DNA from: Peribacillus deserti | GTDB taxonomy: Bacteria; Bacillota; Bacilli; Bacillales; DSM-1321 | Assembly (NCBI RefSeq): GCF_016909175.1 | Contig: NZ_JAFBFI010000001.1 | Location: 310,001-374,000, forward strand | Length of the DNA: 64,000 bases | Direction: 5' to 3' | Part shown: positions 7,780 through 16,674 of the stretch, in pieces | Numbering within the stretch: position 1 is the first letter of the stretch | Layout: every line of letters starts with the position of its first letter | Program-made: the position numbers and the translations under genes | Notes under the pieces: generated by a model | Seen by the model: the letters and a program-made list of their open reading frames with translations, nothing else | Told to the model about the DNA's origin: nothing | Databases searched by the model: none

Positions 7780-9255
7780 TTGGAGGTGAATTACCTGAGT
7801 TTATTTAAACGATTCTTTTCTTCGCAAGATACCATTTTCGACTACTCTTCCTTAAACAGAAATCCTCTTTCCTCCTTTGACTTTTCCACGAATTTGCAGC
7901 AATTTTTATCAGGCAGGGCTCTCCTCTTTGAAGAACTTTCTGAATTTCATGAGATTTTAGAAGAACATATTGTACACGGCTATGCAGGATGGTTTCAGGG
8001 CCTTTCGGTAAAAAATGGCCAGTATATCTGCGGCCGGTGTGGAAATTGCGACAAGCATTTGTTTACTGAGTTTCCTTGCAGCCGATGCAGTCATTCCTGT
8101 GTATATTGCCGAAAGTGCATCATGATGGGGAGAGTTAGCTCCTGCTCCAAGCTCTTTACGTGGACCGGACCGACATTTCAATTTTCGCGTCAGCTGAACC
8201 CTCTTGCATGGGAGGGTACTCTATCCGAAGCACAAAATTCTGCGTCTCAACAAGCGGTAGAGGCAGTGGAACAAAATAAAGAGCTTCTTGTCTGGGCTGT
8301 ATGCGGGGCGGGGAAAACTGAAATCCTGTTCCATGCTGTTGAAAAAGCATTGCAGAATGGAAAAAGAGTCTGTCTGGCCACACCCCGTACAGATGTAGTC
8401 TTGGAGCTCGTGCCTCGGTTTAGGACGGTGTTTCCTCAAACAGAGATAGCAGCTCTATACGGCGGAAGCGATGAACGGCACCTCGCCGGGCAATTGGTGA
8501 TCAGCACAACACATCAGCTATTTAGGTTCCAAGAAGCGTTTGATGTCCTCATTATTGATGAAGTGGACGCCTTTCCTTATTCAGCCGATTATTCCCTGCA
8601 AGCCGCTTCTCAAAAATCCCGTAAAAAAATCTCCTCCCGCATTTTTCTAACCGCAACTCCGTCATCCCTATTAAAAAGCCAGGTGAAAAGAGGAAAACTG
8701 AATTCCGTCATCATTCCTGCGCGTTTCCACCGAAAGCCAATACCAGTTCCCCAATTAGTGTGGAGCGGCAGCTGGGAGAAAAGCTTCAGAAAAAAGAAAA
8801 TACCCCCAAAGATGCAACACTGGATTTCCTTTCGTCTACAAAACTCGATTCCTTTCCTTATTTTCTTTCCTGCGATAAAAACTATGGAACAAGCACTCCC
8901 TCTATTTCAGAAACTCCATAATGACATAGCGGCTGTCCACGCCGAAGATCCAGATCGTAAAGAGAAAGTAGTTTCACTAAGAGAAGGAAAGGTTCCGGGC
9001 CTGTTGACCACCACGATTCTTGAGAGAGGTGTGACCATACCAAGGCTGGAGGCTGCTGTTATTGGCGCGGAAGAGCTTATTTTTACCGAAAGTGCTCTTG
9101 TCCAAATCGCAGGCAGGGTAGGGAGAAAAGCTGATTTTCCGACCGGGGATGTTACCTTCTTTCATTACGGGAAAACAGAATCTATGCTCTCTGCGGTGCG
9201 CCATATAAAAATGATGAATAAGCAGGCCAGGGAGAAGGGGTTAGTGGATGAATAA
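7780..9255 (+). CDS. comFA: ComFA, ATP-driven DNA-uptake helicase/translocase
   Basis: ComFA is a DEAD-type ATPase on the inner face of the membrane that helps pull single-stranded DNA into competent cells. A four-cysteine zinc cluster lies at residues ~80-125 (CGRCGNC, CSRCSHSC, CRKC). Walker A CGAGKTE is near residue 175, DEVD near 260, and a helicase C domain ends with QIAGRVGRK. The frame opens at TTG 7780, but GGAGGTGA (7783-7790) would place initiation at CTG 7795, so the true start is uncertain by five codons. It overlaps comFC by 8 bases. Confidence 0.95.
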   Translation: MEVNYLSLFKRFFSSQDTIFDYSSLNRNPLSSFDFSTNLQQFLSGRALLFEELSEFHEILEEHIVHGYAGWFQGLSVKNGQYICGRCGNCDKHLFTEFPCSRCSHSCVYCRKCIMMGRVSSCSKLFTWTGPTFQFSRQLNPLAWEGTLSEAQNSASQQAVEAVEQNKELLVWAVCGAGKTEILFHAVEKALQNGKRVCLATPRTDVVLELVPRFRTVFPQTEIAALYGGSDERHLAGQLVISTTHQLFRFQEAFDVLIIDEVDAFPYSADYSLQAASQKSRKKISSRIFLTATPSSLLKSQVKRGKLNSVIIPARFHRKPIPVPQLVWSGSWEKSFRKKKIPPKMQHWISFRLQNSIPFLIFFPAIKTMEQALPLFQKLHNDIAAVHAEDPDRKEKVVSLREGKVPGLLTTTILERGVTIPRLEAAVIGAEELIFTESALVQIAGRVGRKADFPTGDVTFFHYGKTESMLSAVRHIKMMNKQAREKGLVDE

Positions 9256-9955
9256 CTGCTTGTACTGCACCTATGAGCTTGAGAGCAGCATCACCTGGTA
9301 TACAATTTTGAAACGGGAAAGCAGAGAACCCCAATTCTGTGAAGAATGCACCTCCAGGTTTGAGATTATTTCAGGTGCGAGGTGTAAGGTGTGCAGCCGT
9401 TCTTTATATCATTTGGAGGAGCAATTTGTTATCGATGGTTTATGCCTGGACTGCCACCGCTGGGAGCAGAATCCAGAATGGCAGAATGTGTTATCTAAAA
9501 ACCTCTCCCTATATACCTATAACGAGTTTTTACAGGATCTCATCGCCCGCTTTAAATATAGAGGTGATTACATTTTGATAGAAGGCTTTAAAAAGATGCT
9601 CCTAAAAGTCTCAACCGAATTAAACTTTGATATAGCTGTGCCTATACCATTGAGCAGTGAGCGGCTTTTTGAAAGAGGCTTTAACCAGTCAGAGGCCGGG
9701 CTGGTTTCTATGGGCTTAAAGCCAGTACATGCATTATCCCGGTCTCATTCGGAAAAGCAGTCGAAGAAAACCAGGCAGGAAAGGATCCATCATGAGCAAA
9801 TTTTTTTACTCGTGGATGGCATGGATTTAAAAGGGAAAAGCGTCCTGATATTCGATGATATTTACACGACAGGCTCTACATTGAGGCATGCCTCCAGAAT
9901 TTTAAAAGAAGCAGGTGCAGAAGAAGTTTCTTCCATCACATTAGCTAGAGGGTAA
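9248..9955 (+). CDS. comFC: ComFC, competence phosphoribosyltransferase-like protein
   Basis: The 235-aa protein has a double zinc-ribbon N-terminus (CLYC, CEEC, CKVC, CLDC) and a PRTase-fold domain with the PRPP-type loop IFDDIYTTGSTL near residue 205, the ComFC/GntX pattern. It works with ComFA in DNA uptake. Translation is coupled to comFA through the ATGAATAA overlap. In B. subtilis comFB lies between these two genes; here it is absent. yvyF follows. Confidence 0.94.
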   Translation: MNNCLYCTYELESSITWYTILKRESREPQFCEECTSRFEIISGARCKVCSRSLYHLEEQFVIDGLCLDCHRWEQNPEWQNVLSKNLSLYTYNEFLQDLIARFKYRGDYILIEGFKKMLLKVSTELNFDIAVPIPLSSERLFERGFNQSEAGLVSMGLKPVHALSRSHSEKQSKKTRQERIHHEQIFLLVDGMDLKGKSVLIFDDIYTTGSTLRHASRILKEAGAEEVSSITLARG

Positions 9956-10015
9956 ACATACAGATGCTATTTGCCGATATTAAGGATACCTATTGTTAAG
10001 GGGAGAGATATCATT

Positions 10016-10417
10016 ATGGCAGAATTGTTGAATTGTCCGCACTGCGGCTCCATTTTCGTACAGAATAGTGTCCGGGATGTGTGTGAAGCATGTTATAAGG
10101 CAGAACAAATCCAGTTTGAAACCGTTTACACTTATATAAGGAAAAGAGAAAATAGAACAGCTACCAGTGAGCAGGTAATCGAGGATACTGGGATTGAAAA
10201 GGAGCTGCTAATAAAGTTTATCCGAACTGGCAAGCTTAAATTGGCTCAATTCCCTAATCTCGGCTACCCATGTGCTAAATGCAGCACTTTAATTAGAGAA
10301 GGAAAGCTATGCGGAAGCTGCAACTCGAATCTTAAAGGGCAGCTGGATACTCTTGCGAAAGAAGAAGCGAGAAATCAAAGTGTGAAATCTGGTAATACCT
10401 TTTTTATAAAACGATAA
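10016..10417 (+). CDS. yvyF: Flagellar operon protein YvyF (TIGR03826-like)
   Basis: A 133-aa zinc-ribbon protein with NCPHCGSIF and CEAC at the N-terminus, a helix-turn-helix-like middle (TATSEQVIEDTGIEKELLIKFI), and a second ribbon (CAKCSTLI, CGSC). The start 10016 follows AAGGGGAGA; an upstream in-frame ATG at 9971 has no ribosome site. Position between comFC and flgM is the conserved YvyF place. In that family it is linked to flagellar gene control, but the biochemical role is not established. A terminator follows. Confidence 0.88.
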   Translation: MAELLNCPHCGSIFVQNSVRDVCEACYKAEQIQFETVYTYIRKRENRTATSEQVIEDTGIEKELLIKFIRTGKLKLAQFPNLGYPCAKCSTLIREGKLCGSCNSNLKGQLDTLAKEEARNQSVKSGNTFFIKR

Positions 10418-10422
10418 TATTC

Positions 10423-10453
10423 AATACCTGCCAGTTGTGTGCAGGTATTTTTT
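10423..10453 (+). terminator. Terminator of the comF-yvyF unit
   Basis: AATACCTGC/GCAGGTATT stem with a 9-nt loop and six Ts. Confidence 0.9.
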
Positions 10454-10508
10454 ATTACGCCGTAATATTTCTGCAAAAATTGTCAATAAAAAGTAACATA
10501 GAAAAATT

Positions 10509-10534
10509 TAAAGTTTTGAAGTGCTATCCGATAA
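10509..10534 (+). promoter_or_regulatory. SigD promoter of the flgM operon
   Basis: TAAA (10509-10512), 14 bp, TCCGATAA (10527-10534). This fits the motility sigma consensus TAAA-N14/15-GCCGATAT and lies 46 bp before flgM. Confidence 0.8.
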
Positions 10535-10579
10535 AATAGATAGGGAGAAAATTGAACGGTTGAAAGAGAGGTCAAAATT

Positions 10580-10843
10580 ATGAAAATCAACCAAGTCGGT
10601 TCCGCAGGAATGAACCCATACAAACGCCAGTTGAATAAAATGGACGAAGTAAAACAAAGCTCATTCAAGTCAGATAAAGTTGAAATATCTACAACTGCAA
10701 AGGACCTTCAGCATACATCCCAGATTCCAGCCCAGCGTGAAGCGAAGGTAGAGGCACTAAAAGAACAGATTAAGAACGGAACCTATAAAATAGATGCCGA
10801 TGAAACGGCTAAAAGCATTATTAATTATTACTTTGAAAAATAA
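10580..10843 (+). CDS. flgM: Anti-sigma-D factor FlgM
   Basis: FlgM holds the motility sigma factor inactive until the hook-basal body is complete. The 87-aa protein opens with the family's MKINQVGSAGMNPYKRQLNK and ends in the sigma-binding helices (REAKVEALKEQIKNGTYKID, ETAKSIINYYFEK). A GAGAGG site precedes the ATG, and a SigD promoter lies directly upstream, giving the known feedback loop. flgN, flgK and flgL follow. Confidence 0.96.
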   Translation: MKINQVGSAGMNPYKRQLNKMDEVKQSSFKSDKVEISTTAKDLQHTSQIPAQREAKVEALKEQIKNGTYKIDADETAKSIINYYFEK

Positions 10844-10913
10844 ATCAGGATGAACTCAGTATACGTTTTTTACATTCCTAATGAATAAAAGAAAAAGCAA
10901 GGAGGAGCGGAAC

Positions 10914-11411
10914 ATGTCTGCCCAAAACATCATAACAGCCATGGAAAAGCTGGTTAAGCTTCATAAAAGTCTATATGACCTGGCTGAGAAAAAAACTCAA
11001 ATCATCAAAACGGGCGACATGGATGCCCTCAACAAAATCATGATTGATGAACAAAAGCATGTGAAGGCGATCGGGATGATCGAAAGAGAAAGAGAGCAGT
11101 CTGTATTAGAATTTCTACAAAGAAACAATTCTGCGGAGCTGGTTCCCAACTTATCATCTTGTATTGGACTTGCCGAGGATTCGGAAAAAGAAACGCTGAA
11201 TGACTTAAAACAAAGCCTAGTAGAAAGCGTGCTTAAACTAAAAGTGGCCAACTATTTAAATCAGCAGTTAATCTATCAGTCTCTTCAATTCATCAATCTA
11301 TCGCTCGATATGGTACGGCCTTCGCCGAAAGCCTTTAATTATGAAAAGCCGGTGCAGCAAAAAGGGCAATATCAGGCTGGAAATAGATCTTACTTTAATT
11401 CGAAAGCTTAA
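10914..11411 (+). CDS. flgN: FlgN-family flagellar export chaperone (YvyG)
   Basis: A 165-aa, largely helical acidic/basic protein with the FlgN layout: long coiled helices (ALVKLHKSLYDLAEKK-like region, ERE repeats), ending SQFINLSLDMV-type helix and a Gly/Ser/Tyr tail. FlgN chaperones keep the hook-junction proteins FlgK and FlgL ready for export, and both genes follow. The start 10914 is fixed by AAGGAGGAGCGGAAC just upstream; the 11-codon longer frame would cover the ribosome site. Confidence 0.88.
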   Translation: MSAQNIITAMEKLVKLHKSLYDLAEKKTQIIKTGDMDALNKIMIDEQKHVKAIGMIEREREQSVLEFLQRNNSAELVPNLSSCIGLAEDSEKETLNDLKQSLVESVLKLKVANYLNQQLIYQSLQFINLSLDMVRPSPKAFNYEKPVQQKGQYQAGNRSYFNSKA

Positions 11412-11429
11412 CAAACGGAGGAACATCCT

Positions 11430-13013
11430 ATGATTTCTACTTTTCATGGCCTAGAAGTGGCTAAGCGCGGAATGTCTGCACAGCAGAATGCCCTTTATGT
11501 CACCGGCAATAATATATCAAATGCAAACACACCAGGTTACACCCGTCAGCGCGTGAACTTTGAACAAACAGAAGCCTTTCCGCCGCCTTCCATGAACCGG
11601 CCGCAGATTCCTGGTCAGATGGGAACGGGAGTGAAAGCAGGAAGCATTGAGCGGATTAGAGAGGGATTCCTCGATGTTCAGTACCGCAATGAATCTACCA
11701 AGCTAGGCTACTGGGAAACCAGGGCGGATGCACTTCAAAAGATGGAAGAAGTGATGAATGAACCGTCTGAATCAGGGTTGTCTGTTGTTATGGACCAATT
11801 CTGGCAGTCGCTTCAGGATTTATCCATAAATCCTAATAATTCAGGTGCGCGTTCTGTTGTAAGGCAGCGCGGGATTGCCGTTGCCGAGACGTTTAATTAT
11901 CTAAGCGATACTCTTAAAGGCGTCCAATCAGATCTGAAAAGTGAAATTGATATTTCTGTAAAAGAAATTAACTCTCTTCTGAACCAGATTAATAATATCA
12001 ACCAGAAGATTGCAGACGTAGAGCCTCATGGGTTACTCCCGAATGACTTATATGATCAAAGGGACCTGCTGGTAGATCAACTATCGTCCTTAGTCAATAT
12101 TTCTGTCAAGACCACCCCGACTGGTGGAATGTCTGCGGCAAAGCCTGATGGTACTCCAATGGCACTCGGAAAATATACCATTGAGCTGGTTACTGCTAAC
12201 GGATCAAGACCCTTATTAAGCGGGGATTCCAATACCGTTAATGAGTTTAAGGTCAATTTTGACGATACTATAAAAATGGTAGAAAGCATTACAATTGGTC
12301 CACGCATTCTAGATGCAAATGGAAATCCAACTGACGAGGTAAATGGTACACCTATTGATATAGGAAGTTTTAATGCCGGCGGTAAATTACGAAGCTTAGT
12401 TGATTCTTATGGATATGAAACGGCAGGGAACGTTAAGGGATTATATCCGGATATGCTCCACAAGCTGGATCAAATGGCCTTTCAGTTTGCTAAGGAATTC
12501 AATTCTCAGCATGAATCTGGATGGGACCTTGCCAGTATAAAAGCTGAAGTGAAATCGCCTAAAACATTTTTTGATGGAGTGAGCACTGCAGAAGGTGCAG
12601 CAAGTAAAATCAAACTGCACCAGCATATAAAGGACTCTCTTGATCATATTGCTTCAGCTGGCAAAGATAATATGTCAGTGGGCGATGGCGCCAATGCATT
12701 GCTGCTTGCTGTAGTAAAAAATAAACCATTGACCATTGATGGCCAGTCCAGCACCATCCAGAGTTATTATGAAGGAGCCATCGGTGACATGGCTGTCCAA
12801 TCCCAGGAAGCGGCAAGAATGACGAACAACAGCGGCATTCTACAGCAATCTGTGGAAGAACGCAGACAATCAGTCAGCTCCGTTTCTTTGGACGAAGAAA
12901 TGACAAATATGATCAAGTTTCAGCATGCTTATAATGCAGCTGCAAGAAATATAACGATAGTAGACGAAATGCTTGACAAAATCATTAACGGCATGGGAAC
13001 CGGCGGAAGGTAA
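11430..13013 (+). CDS. flgK: Flagellar hook-associated protein FlgK
   Basis: FlgK (HAP1) joins hook to filament. The 527-aa protein starts with the rod/hook Ser-Thr-Asn motif (MISTFHGLEVAKRGMSAQQN, NNISNANTPGYTRQRVNFEQ) and ends with the conserved C-terminal coiled coil (SLDEEMTNMIKFQHAYNAAA, IVDEMLDKIINGM). The centre is a variable D2/D3-type region. AACGGAGGAAC is the ribosome site. It is 12 bp from flgL. Confidence 0.97.
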   Translation: MISTFHGLEVAKRGMSAQQNALYVTGNNISNANTPGYTRQRVNFEQTEAFPPPSMNRPQIPGQMGTGVKAGSIERIREGFLDVQYRNESTKLGYWETRADALQKMEEVMNEPSESGLSVVMDQFWQSLQDLSINPNNSGARSVVRQRGIAVAETFNYLSDTLKGVQSDLKSEIDISVKEINSLLNQINNINQKIADVEPHGLLPNDLYDQRDLLVDQLSSLVNISVKTTPTGGMSAAKPDGTPMALGKYTIELVTANGSRPLLSGDSNTVNEFKVNFDDTIKMVESITIGPRILDANGNPTDEVNGTPIDIGSFNAGGKLRSLVDSYGYETAGNVKGLYPDMLHKLDQMAFQFAKEFNSQHESGWDLASIKAEVKSPKTFFDGVSTAEGAASKIKLHQHIKDSLDHIASAGKDNMSVGDGANALLLAVVKNKPLTIDGQSSTIQSYYEGAIGDMAVQSQEAARMTNNSGILQQSVEERRQSVSSVSLDEEMTNMIKFQHAYNAAARNITIVDEMLDKIINGMGTGGR

Positions 13014-13025
13014 GGTGAAAAATAT

Positions 13026-13904
13026 ATGCGCGTGACACAGAATATGCTAGCAAACTCTTCACTTAAACATATCAGCAGCAGCTACCAGCGTATGGATAAA
13101 TATCAGGATCAGCTTTCAACCGGCAAAAAAATCACCCGGCCGTCTGATGATCCGGTTGTTGCGATGAAGGGTATGTTTTATCGTACAAACCTGACTGAGG
13201 TAGAGCAATATAAGAGAAATCTTTCAGAGCTGAATTTATGGATGGAGAACTCGGATGCAAGCTTGGATCAGGCGAATTCGTCCCTTCAGAGGATTAGAGA
13301 ACTTGTTCTTCAAGCTAAAAATGGTACCAATACAGTAGATGAACGTACTGCAATAGCTACTGAGATTGACCAGCTAAAAGAGGATTTGGTCAATGTAGCG
13401 AATTCCAAAGTAGCAGATAAGTACATCTTTAATGGTACTGACGTAGATAAAGCACCAGTCACTTTAACAAGCGGCATAGCTATAGTTAATGCTAATAACG
13501 AAGATTTTTCTGTTGAGGTCGGGCCTGGTGTGAAAATAAGGGCAAACGTACATCCAGGGAATGTGTTTTCTCCTAATCTATTTAGTGATATTGAAAAACT
13601 TGTGACTGATTTAAAAGCAGACAATACCGCAGGACTTGATGATACGCTTACTAAGTTAGACGGCCACCTTGATAATTTGTCCTCCGAACGAGCTGACTTA
13701 GGTGCACGCTATAATCGTCTTGAAATGGTGAGTTCCCGGATTGATACACAGGAAGTGTTCGCAAACCGTGTTCTGTCAGATAATGAAGATGCTGATATCG
13801 AAAGAGTGATCACTGATTTGAAAACACAGGAAAGCGTACATCGCGCGGCCCTAAGTGTGGGGGCGCAGATTATACAGCCAACATTAATGGACTTTTTAAG
13901 ATAA
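13026..13904 (+). CDS. flgL: Flagellar hook-associated protein FlgL
   Basis: FlgL (HAP3) is the second hook-filament junction protein and is related to flagellin. The N-terminal MRVTQNMLANSSLKHISSSY and QLSTGKKITRPSDDPV match the family, as does the C-terminal helix (NRVLSDNEDADIERVITDLK and QIIQPTLMDFLR). Length 292 aa is typical. A terminator-like hairpin lies directly after the stop, although genes of the same cluster continue 50 bp later. Confidence 0.97.
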   Translation: MRVTQNMLANSSLKHISSSYQRMDKYQDQLSTGKKITRPSDDPVVAMKGMFYRTNLTEVEQYKRNLSELNLWMENSDASLDQANSSLQRIRELVLQAKNGTNTVDERTAIATEIDQLKEDLVNVANSKVADKYIFNGTDVDKAPVTLTSGIAIVNANNEDFSVEVGPGVKIRANVHPGNVFSPNLFSDIEKLVTDLKADNTAGLDDTLTKLDGHLDNLSSERADLGARYNRLEMVSSRIDTQEVFANRVLSDNEDADIERVITDLKTQESVHRAALSVGAQIIQPTLMDFLR

Positions 13905-13931
13905 GCTATTCACTATGAATAGCTTTTTTTT
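13903..13931 (+). terminator. Terminator/attenuator between flgL and yviE
   Basis: AAGCTATTC/GAATAGCTT stem with a 3-5 nt loop and eight Ts. It overlaps the flgL stop codon, and only ~25 bp remain before the next gene with no promoter seen, so downstream genes probably rely on read-through. Confidence 0.85.
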
Positions 13932-13955
13932 CAATTTTATAAGAGGAGTGACGAT

Positions 13956-14537
13956 ATGAACATTCCACAAATACGGCTTGAATCCACAAAAGGGCAGATT
14001 GAGATGAGGACGATTCAGCCAAAACAGATCATTGAACAGAAACCGGCAGAGCTTTCTATTGAACAGCCAAAAGCCCAGCTCCAAATAGAAACCACTCCCG
14101 GGAAGCTGACAATTGACCAGACAAGGGCCAGGGAAGATGTAGATTTGAAGAGTGTATTCAAGCGTACGGAAGAATTTGCACAGCAGGGATATAATGATTG
14201 GTTAAGCGGCTTAGCCCGGGTTGCCGGTGATGGAGACGAGCTGATGAAAATTGAAAATGGATTTAATGCACTGAAAAGCCAGGCAAAACGAAACAGCGAA
14301 AACCCTATTTATGATTTTAATATAGGATGGATTCCTTCGGCGGGTAGTGTCAAAGTTAATTACGAGCCTGCTAAAGTAAATATCGAAGCTGTTCCCCAAA
14401 AGCCAAGAATTAACGTGAAAATTAATAAACCTATTCATGAGTACATACCTGGTCAAACAGACATATCTCTAAAGCAGATTCCGTCCCTTAATATCGATTT
14501 TACAAATGTTGAACCTATACTAGATAAAAAATACTAA
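13956..14537 (+). CDS. yviE: YviE-like flagellar cluster protein (DUF6470 type)
   Basis: A 193-aa soluble protein in the yviE position. The N-terminus repeats short beta-like Gln/Lys/Glu-rich phrases (LESTKGQIEMR, PKQIIEQKPAELSIEQPKAQ, IETTPGKLTIDQ), and the C-terminus has alternating valine/lysine strands (KVNYEPAKVNIEAV, RINVKINKPIH). No signal peptide or membrane segment. Function is not established; the gene travels with fliW and csrA. AAGAGGAGTGA is the ribosome site. Confidence 0.8.
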   Translation: MNIPQIRLESTKGQIEMRTIQPKQIIEQKPAELSIEQPKAQLQIETTPGKLTIDQTRAREDVDLKSVFKRTEEFAQQGYNDWLSGLARVAGDGDELMKIENGFNALKSQAKRNSENPIYDFNIGWIPSAGSVKVNYEPAKVNIEAVPQKPRINVKINKPIHEYIPGQTDISLKQIPSLNIDFTNVEPILDKKY

Positions 14538-14549
14538 GGAGAAATCAAA

Positions 14550-14987
14550 ATGCTCATTAATACTAAGTACCACGAACAGTTAGAAGTATACGAACAAGAA
14601 GTCTTACATTTTCAAGATGGAATCCCAGGATTTTTACAAGAAAAGGAGTTTGTCCTTCTTTCATTAGCTGAAGAAATACAGGTGCTGCAGTCAATAACAA
14701 CGAGGGATATCGCTTTTGTTGTGATTAATCCTTTTATTGCCTATAAGGAATATGATTTTACATTAGATGATAAAACCATTGAACAATTAAAAATAGATAA
14801 GGCAGAGAATGTCCAGGTGTATACAATTATGCACGTAAAAGATCCCTTTCATAAATCGACTGTTAATCTAGCTGCTCCAGTAGTAGTAAATGTAGTCAAT
14901 AGAAAAGGGAAACAGGTAATATTACAAAAAACCAACTACTCTATTAGAACGCAATTACCTGAACTAGCATTAGGCCAAAAGGGGTGA
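14550..14987 (+). CDS. fliW: Flagellar assembly factor FliW
   Basis: FliW binds free flagellin and CsrA, so that flagellin build-up releases CsrA to repress hag translation. The 145-aa protein has the family's HFQDGIPGFLQEKEFVLL near residue 20, VINPF, and NLAAPVVVNVVNRKGKQVIL near 110. It is 6 bp from csrA, with the csrA ribosome site (AAGGGGTGA) overlapping the fliW stop, which suggests coupled translation. Confidence 0.96.
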   Translation: MLINTKYHEQLEVYEQEVLHFQDGIPGFLQEKEFVLLSLAEEIQVLQSITTRDIAFVVINPFIAYKEYDFTLDDKTIEQLKIDKAENVQVYTIMHVKDPFHKSTVNLAAPVVVNVVNRKGKQVILQKTNYSIRTQLPELALGQKG

Positions 14988-14993
14988 ACATCT

Positions 14994-15224
14994 ATGCTGA
15001 TACTTACTAGAAAAACAGGTGAATCCATACAAATAGGCTCAGATATTGAGATAAAAGTTATTTCAGTGAGCGGAGATCAAATAAAAATTGGTATAGAGGC
15101 ACCTAAGCATATAGATGTTTTTCGAAAAGAGCTGTATCTAGAAATACAAAATGAAAATAAAGAGGCCATCTCTTCAGAAGAAGATTTAAGTGTTCTGATA
15201 AATTCTATTAAAAAAAATAAATAA
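14994..15224 (+). CDS. csrA: RNA-binding translational repressor CsrA
   Basis: [20 protein letters not shown] is the family start, followed by [21 protein letters not shown] with the RNA-contacting region. At 76 aa it matches the Bacillus protein. It binds GGA motifs in the hag leader 100 bp downstream and is held off by FliW. Confidence 0.97.
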   Translation: MLILTRKTGESIQIGSDIEIKVISVSGDQIKIGIEAPKHIDVFRKELYLEIQNENKEAISSEEDLSVLINSIKKNK

Positions 15225-15239
15225 TTTTCCATATACTAT

Positions 15240-15265
15240 TAAAACTCTTATACCTCCTCCGATAT
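15240..15265 (+). promoter_or_regulatory. SigD promoter of hag
   Basis: TAAA (15240-15243), 14 bp, TCCGATAT (15258-15265): 7 of 8 bases of the SigD -10. Confidence 0.85.
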
Positions 15266-15275
15266 TAATATTGTA

Positions 15276-15352
15276 AAGGTTGAAAGGCGGCCGACTTCTT
15301 CAACCTTATAATAGGGCCCACAAGGACGTGAGCCATACAATTCAAGGAGGAA
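15276..15352 (+). promoter_or_regulatory. hag leader: stem-loop and two CsrA-type sites
   Basis: A 9-bp stem (15276-15284 with 15299-15307, AAGGTTGAA/TTCAACCTT) is followed by CACAAGGACGTG (15319-15330), where GGA sits in the loop of a small CAC/GTG hairpin extended by GGC/GCC. A second GGA lies in the ribosome site itself (TTCAAGGAGGAA, 15341-15352). This is the dual-site layout by which CsrA blocks hag translation in B. subtilis. Confidence 0.75.
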
Positions 15353-15359
15353 TTTTATA

Positions 15360-16607
15360 ATGAGAATTAATCACAATATCGCGGCGCTTAACACACACCG
15401 TCAGTTATCAAGTGCTTCTGCAGCACAAGGTAAATCAATGGAGAAATTATCTTCAGGTCTTCGTATAAACCGTGCAGGAGATGACGCTGCAGGTCTAGCT
15501 ATCTCTGAAAAAATGCGTGGACAAATCCGTGGTTTAGATCAAGCATCTCGTAACTCTCAAGATGGTATCTCTATGATCCAAACTGCTGAAGGTGCTTTGA
15601 ACGAAACTCATGACATTCTTCAACGTATGCGTGAATTATCTGTTCAATCAGCTAACGATACAAACACTGATGGAGATAGAAAGAATATCCAGGATGAAGT
15701 TAATCAATTAGGTAAGGAAATTGATCGTATTCGTGATACTACTCAATTCAATACTAAAAATCTTCTAGATGGTTCTATGGATAAGAGTACTACAGCTACC
15801 AAGAATGTTAATACCGGTGCTGCTTTACAAGGTGCAGCTAATCCTGCTGTTGCAGCTGACCTGTTGACTGGAATGAAAGACGCCAATGGTAACAGCTTAG
15901 GTATTGCGGTTGGTGATAAAATTGATGTTTCTTATGTTATTAACGGAAATACAAAAACTGATACAATTACCGTTTCTTCTACATCAAAGCTATCTGACCT
16001 ATATTCTGGTACAAACATGAATGCTGATACTACGGGTGCTGTGAATGCTACTACGGGTGCATTAGAAATTACCGCAAAAGCTGATGGGTTCACAGGTGCA
16101 ATCAATGGCTTGACTATGACTGTTAAAGATTCAGCTGGTAACGTGAAAAATGGTGCATCAAATTCATTGTCTTCTTTCACTGAGACTACTCAAGCAGAGG
16201 TTACACATGCTGATGGTCAAGCAACATTCCAAATTGGGTCTAATACTGGACAAAATATCCAGTTAGCGTTTAAAGACATGGGTACTTCCGCACTTGGCGT
16301 AAAAGATATCAAAGTTGGTAACCAAGGTCAAGCAAATGTAGCAATTAAAGCTATTGATTCTGCTATCTCTAAGGTTTCTGCTGAGCGTTCTAAATTGGGT
16401 GCTACTCAAAACCGTTTAGAGCACACAATCAATAACTTGAATACATCTTCTGAAAACTTAACAGCTGCTGAGTCTCGTGTACGTGACGTAGACATGGCGA
16501 AAGAAATGATGACTCAAACCAAGAACTCAATTCTTTCTCAAGCTGCTCAAGCTATGTTGGCTCAAGCTAACCAACAACCACAAGGTGTACTTCAACTTCT
16601 TCGTTAA
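15360..16607 (+). CDS. hag: Flagellin
   Basis: This is the main filament subunit. Conserved D0/D1 domains lie at both ends: [40 protein letters not shown] at the start and [33 protein letters not shown] at the end. At 415 aa it is longer than B. subtilis Hag (304 aa) because of a surface-exposed Ala/Thr/Gly/Asp-rich insert at about residues 145-290. Codon use is visibly that of a highly expressed gene. SigD promoter and CsrA sites lie upstream, and a terminator downstream. Confidence 0.98.
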   Translation: MRINHNIAALNTHRQLSSASAAQGKSMEKLSSGLRINRAGDDAAGLAISEKMRGQIRGLDQASRNSQDGISMIQTAEGALNETHDILQRMRELSVQSANDTNTDGDRKNIQDEVNQLGKEIDRIRDTTQFNTKNLLDGSMDKSTTATKNVNTGAALQGAANPAVAADLLTGMKDANGNSLGIAVGDKIDVSYVINGNTKTDTITVSSTSKLSDLYSGTNMNADTTGAVNATTGALEITAKADGFTGAINGLTMTVKDSAGNVKNGASNSLSSFTETTQAEVTHADGQATFQIGSNTGQNIQLAFKDMGTSALGVKDIKVGNQGQANVAIKAIDSAISKVSAERSKLGATQNRLEHTINNLNTSSENLTAAESRVRDVDMAKEMMTQTKNSILSQAAQAMLAQANQQPQGVLQLLR

Positions 16608-16640
16608 TCTTCGCCCGCGGTTTAGATTAACTAAAAAGAA

Positions 16641-16674
16641 AGAGACTCTAGGAATTTTCCTAGGGTCTCTATTT
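16641..16674 (+). terminator. hag terminator
   Basis: AGAGAC-CTAGG / CCTAG-GTCTCT stem with one mismatch pair and an AATTTT loop, followed by ATTTAT. Confidence 0.8.
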
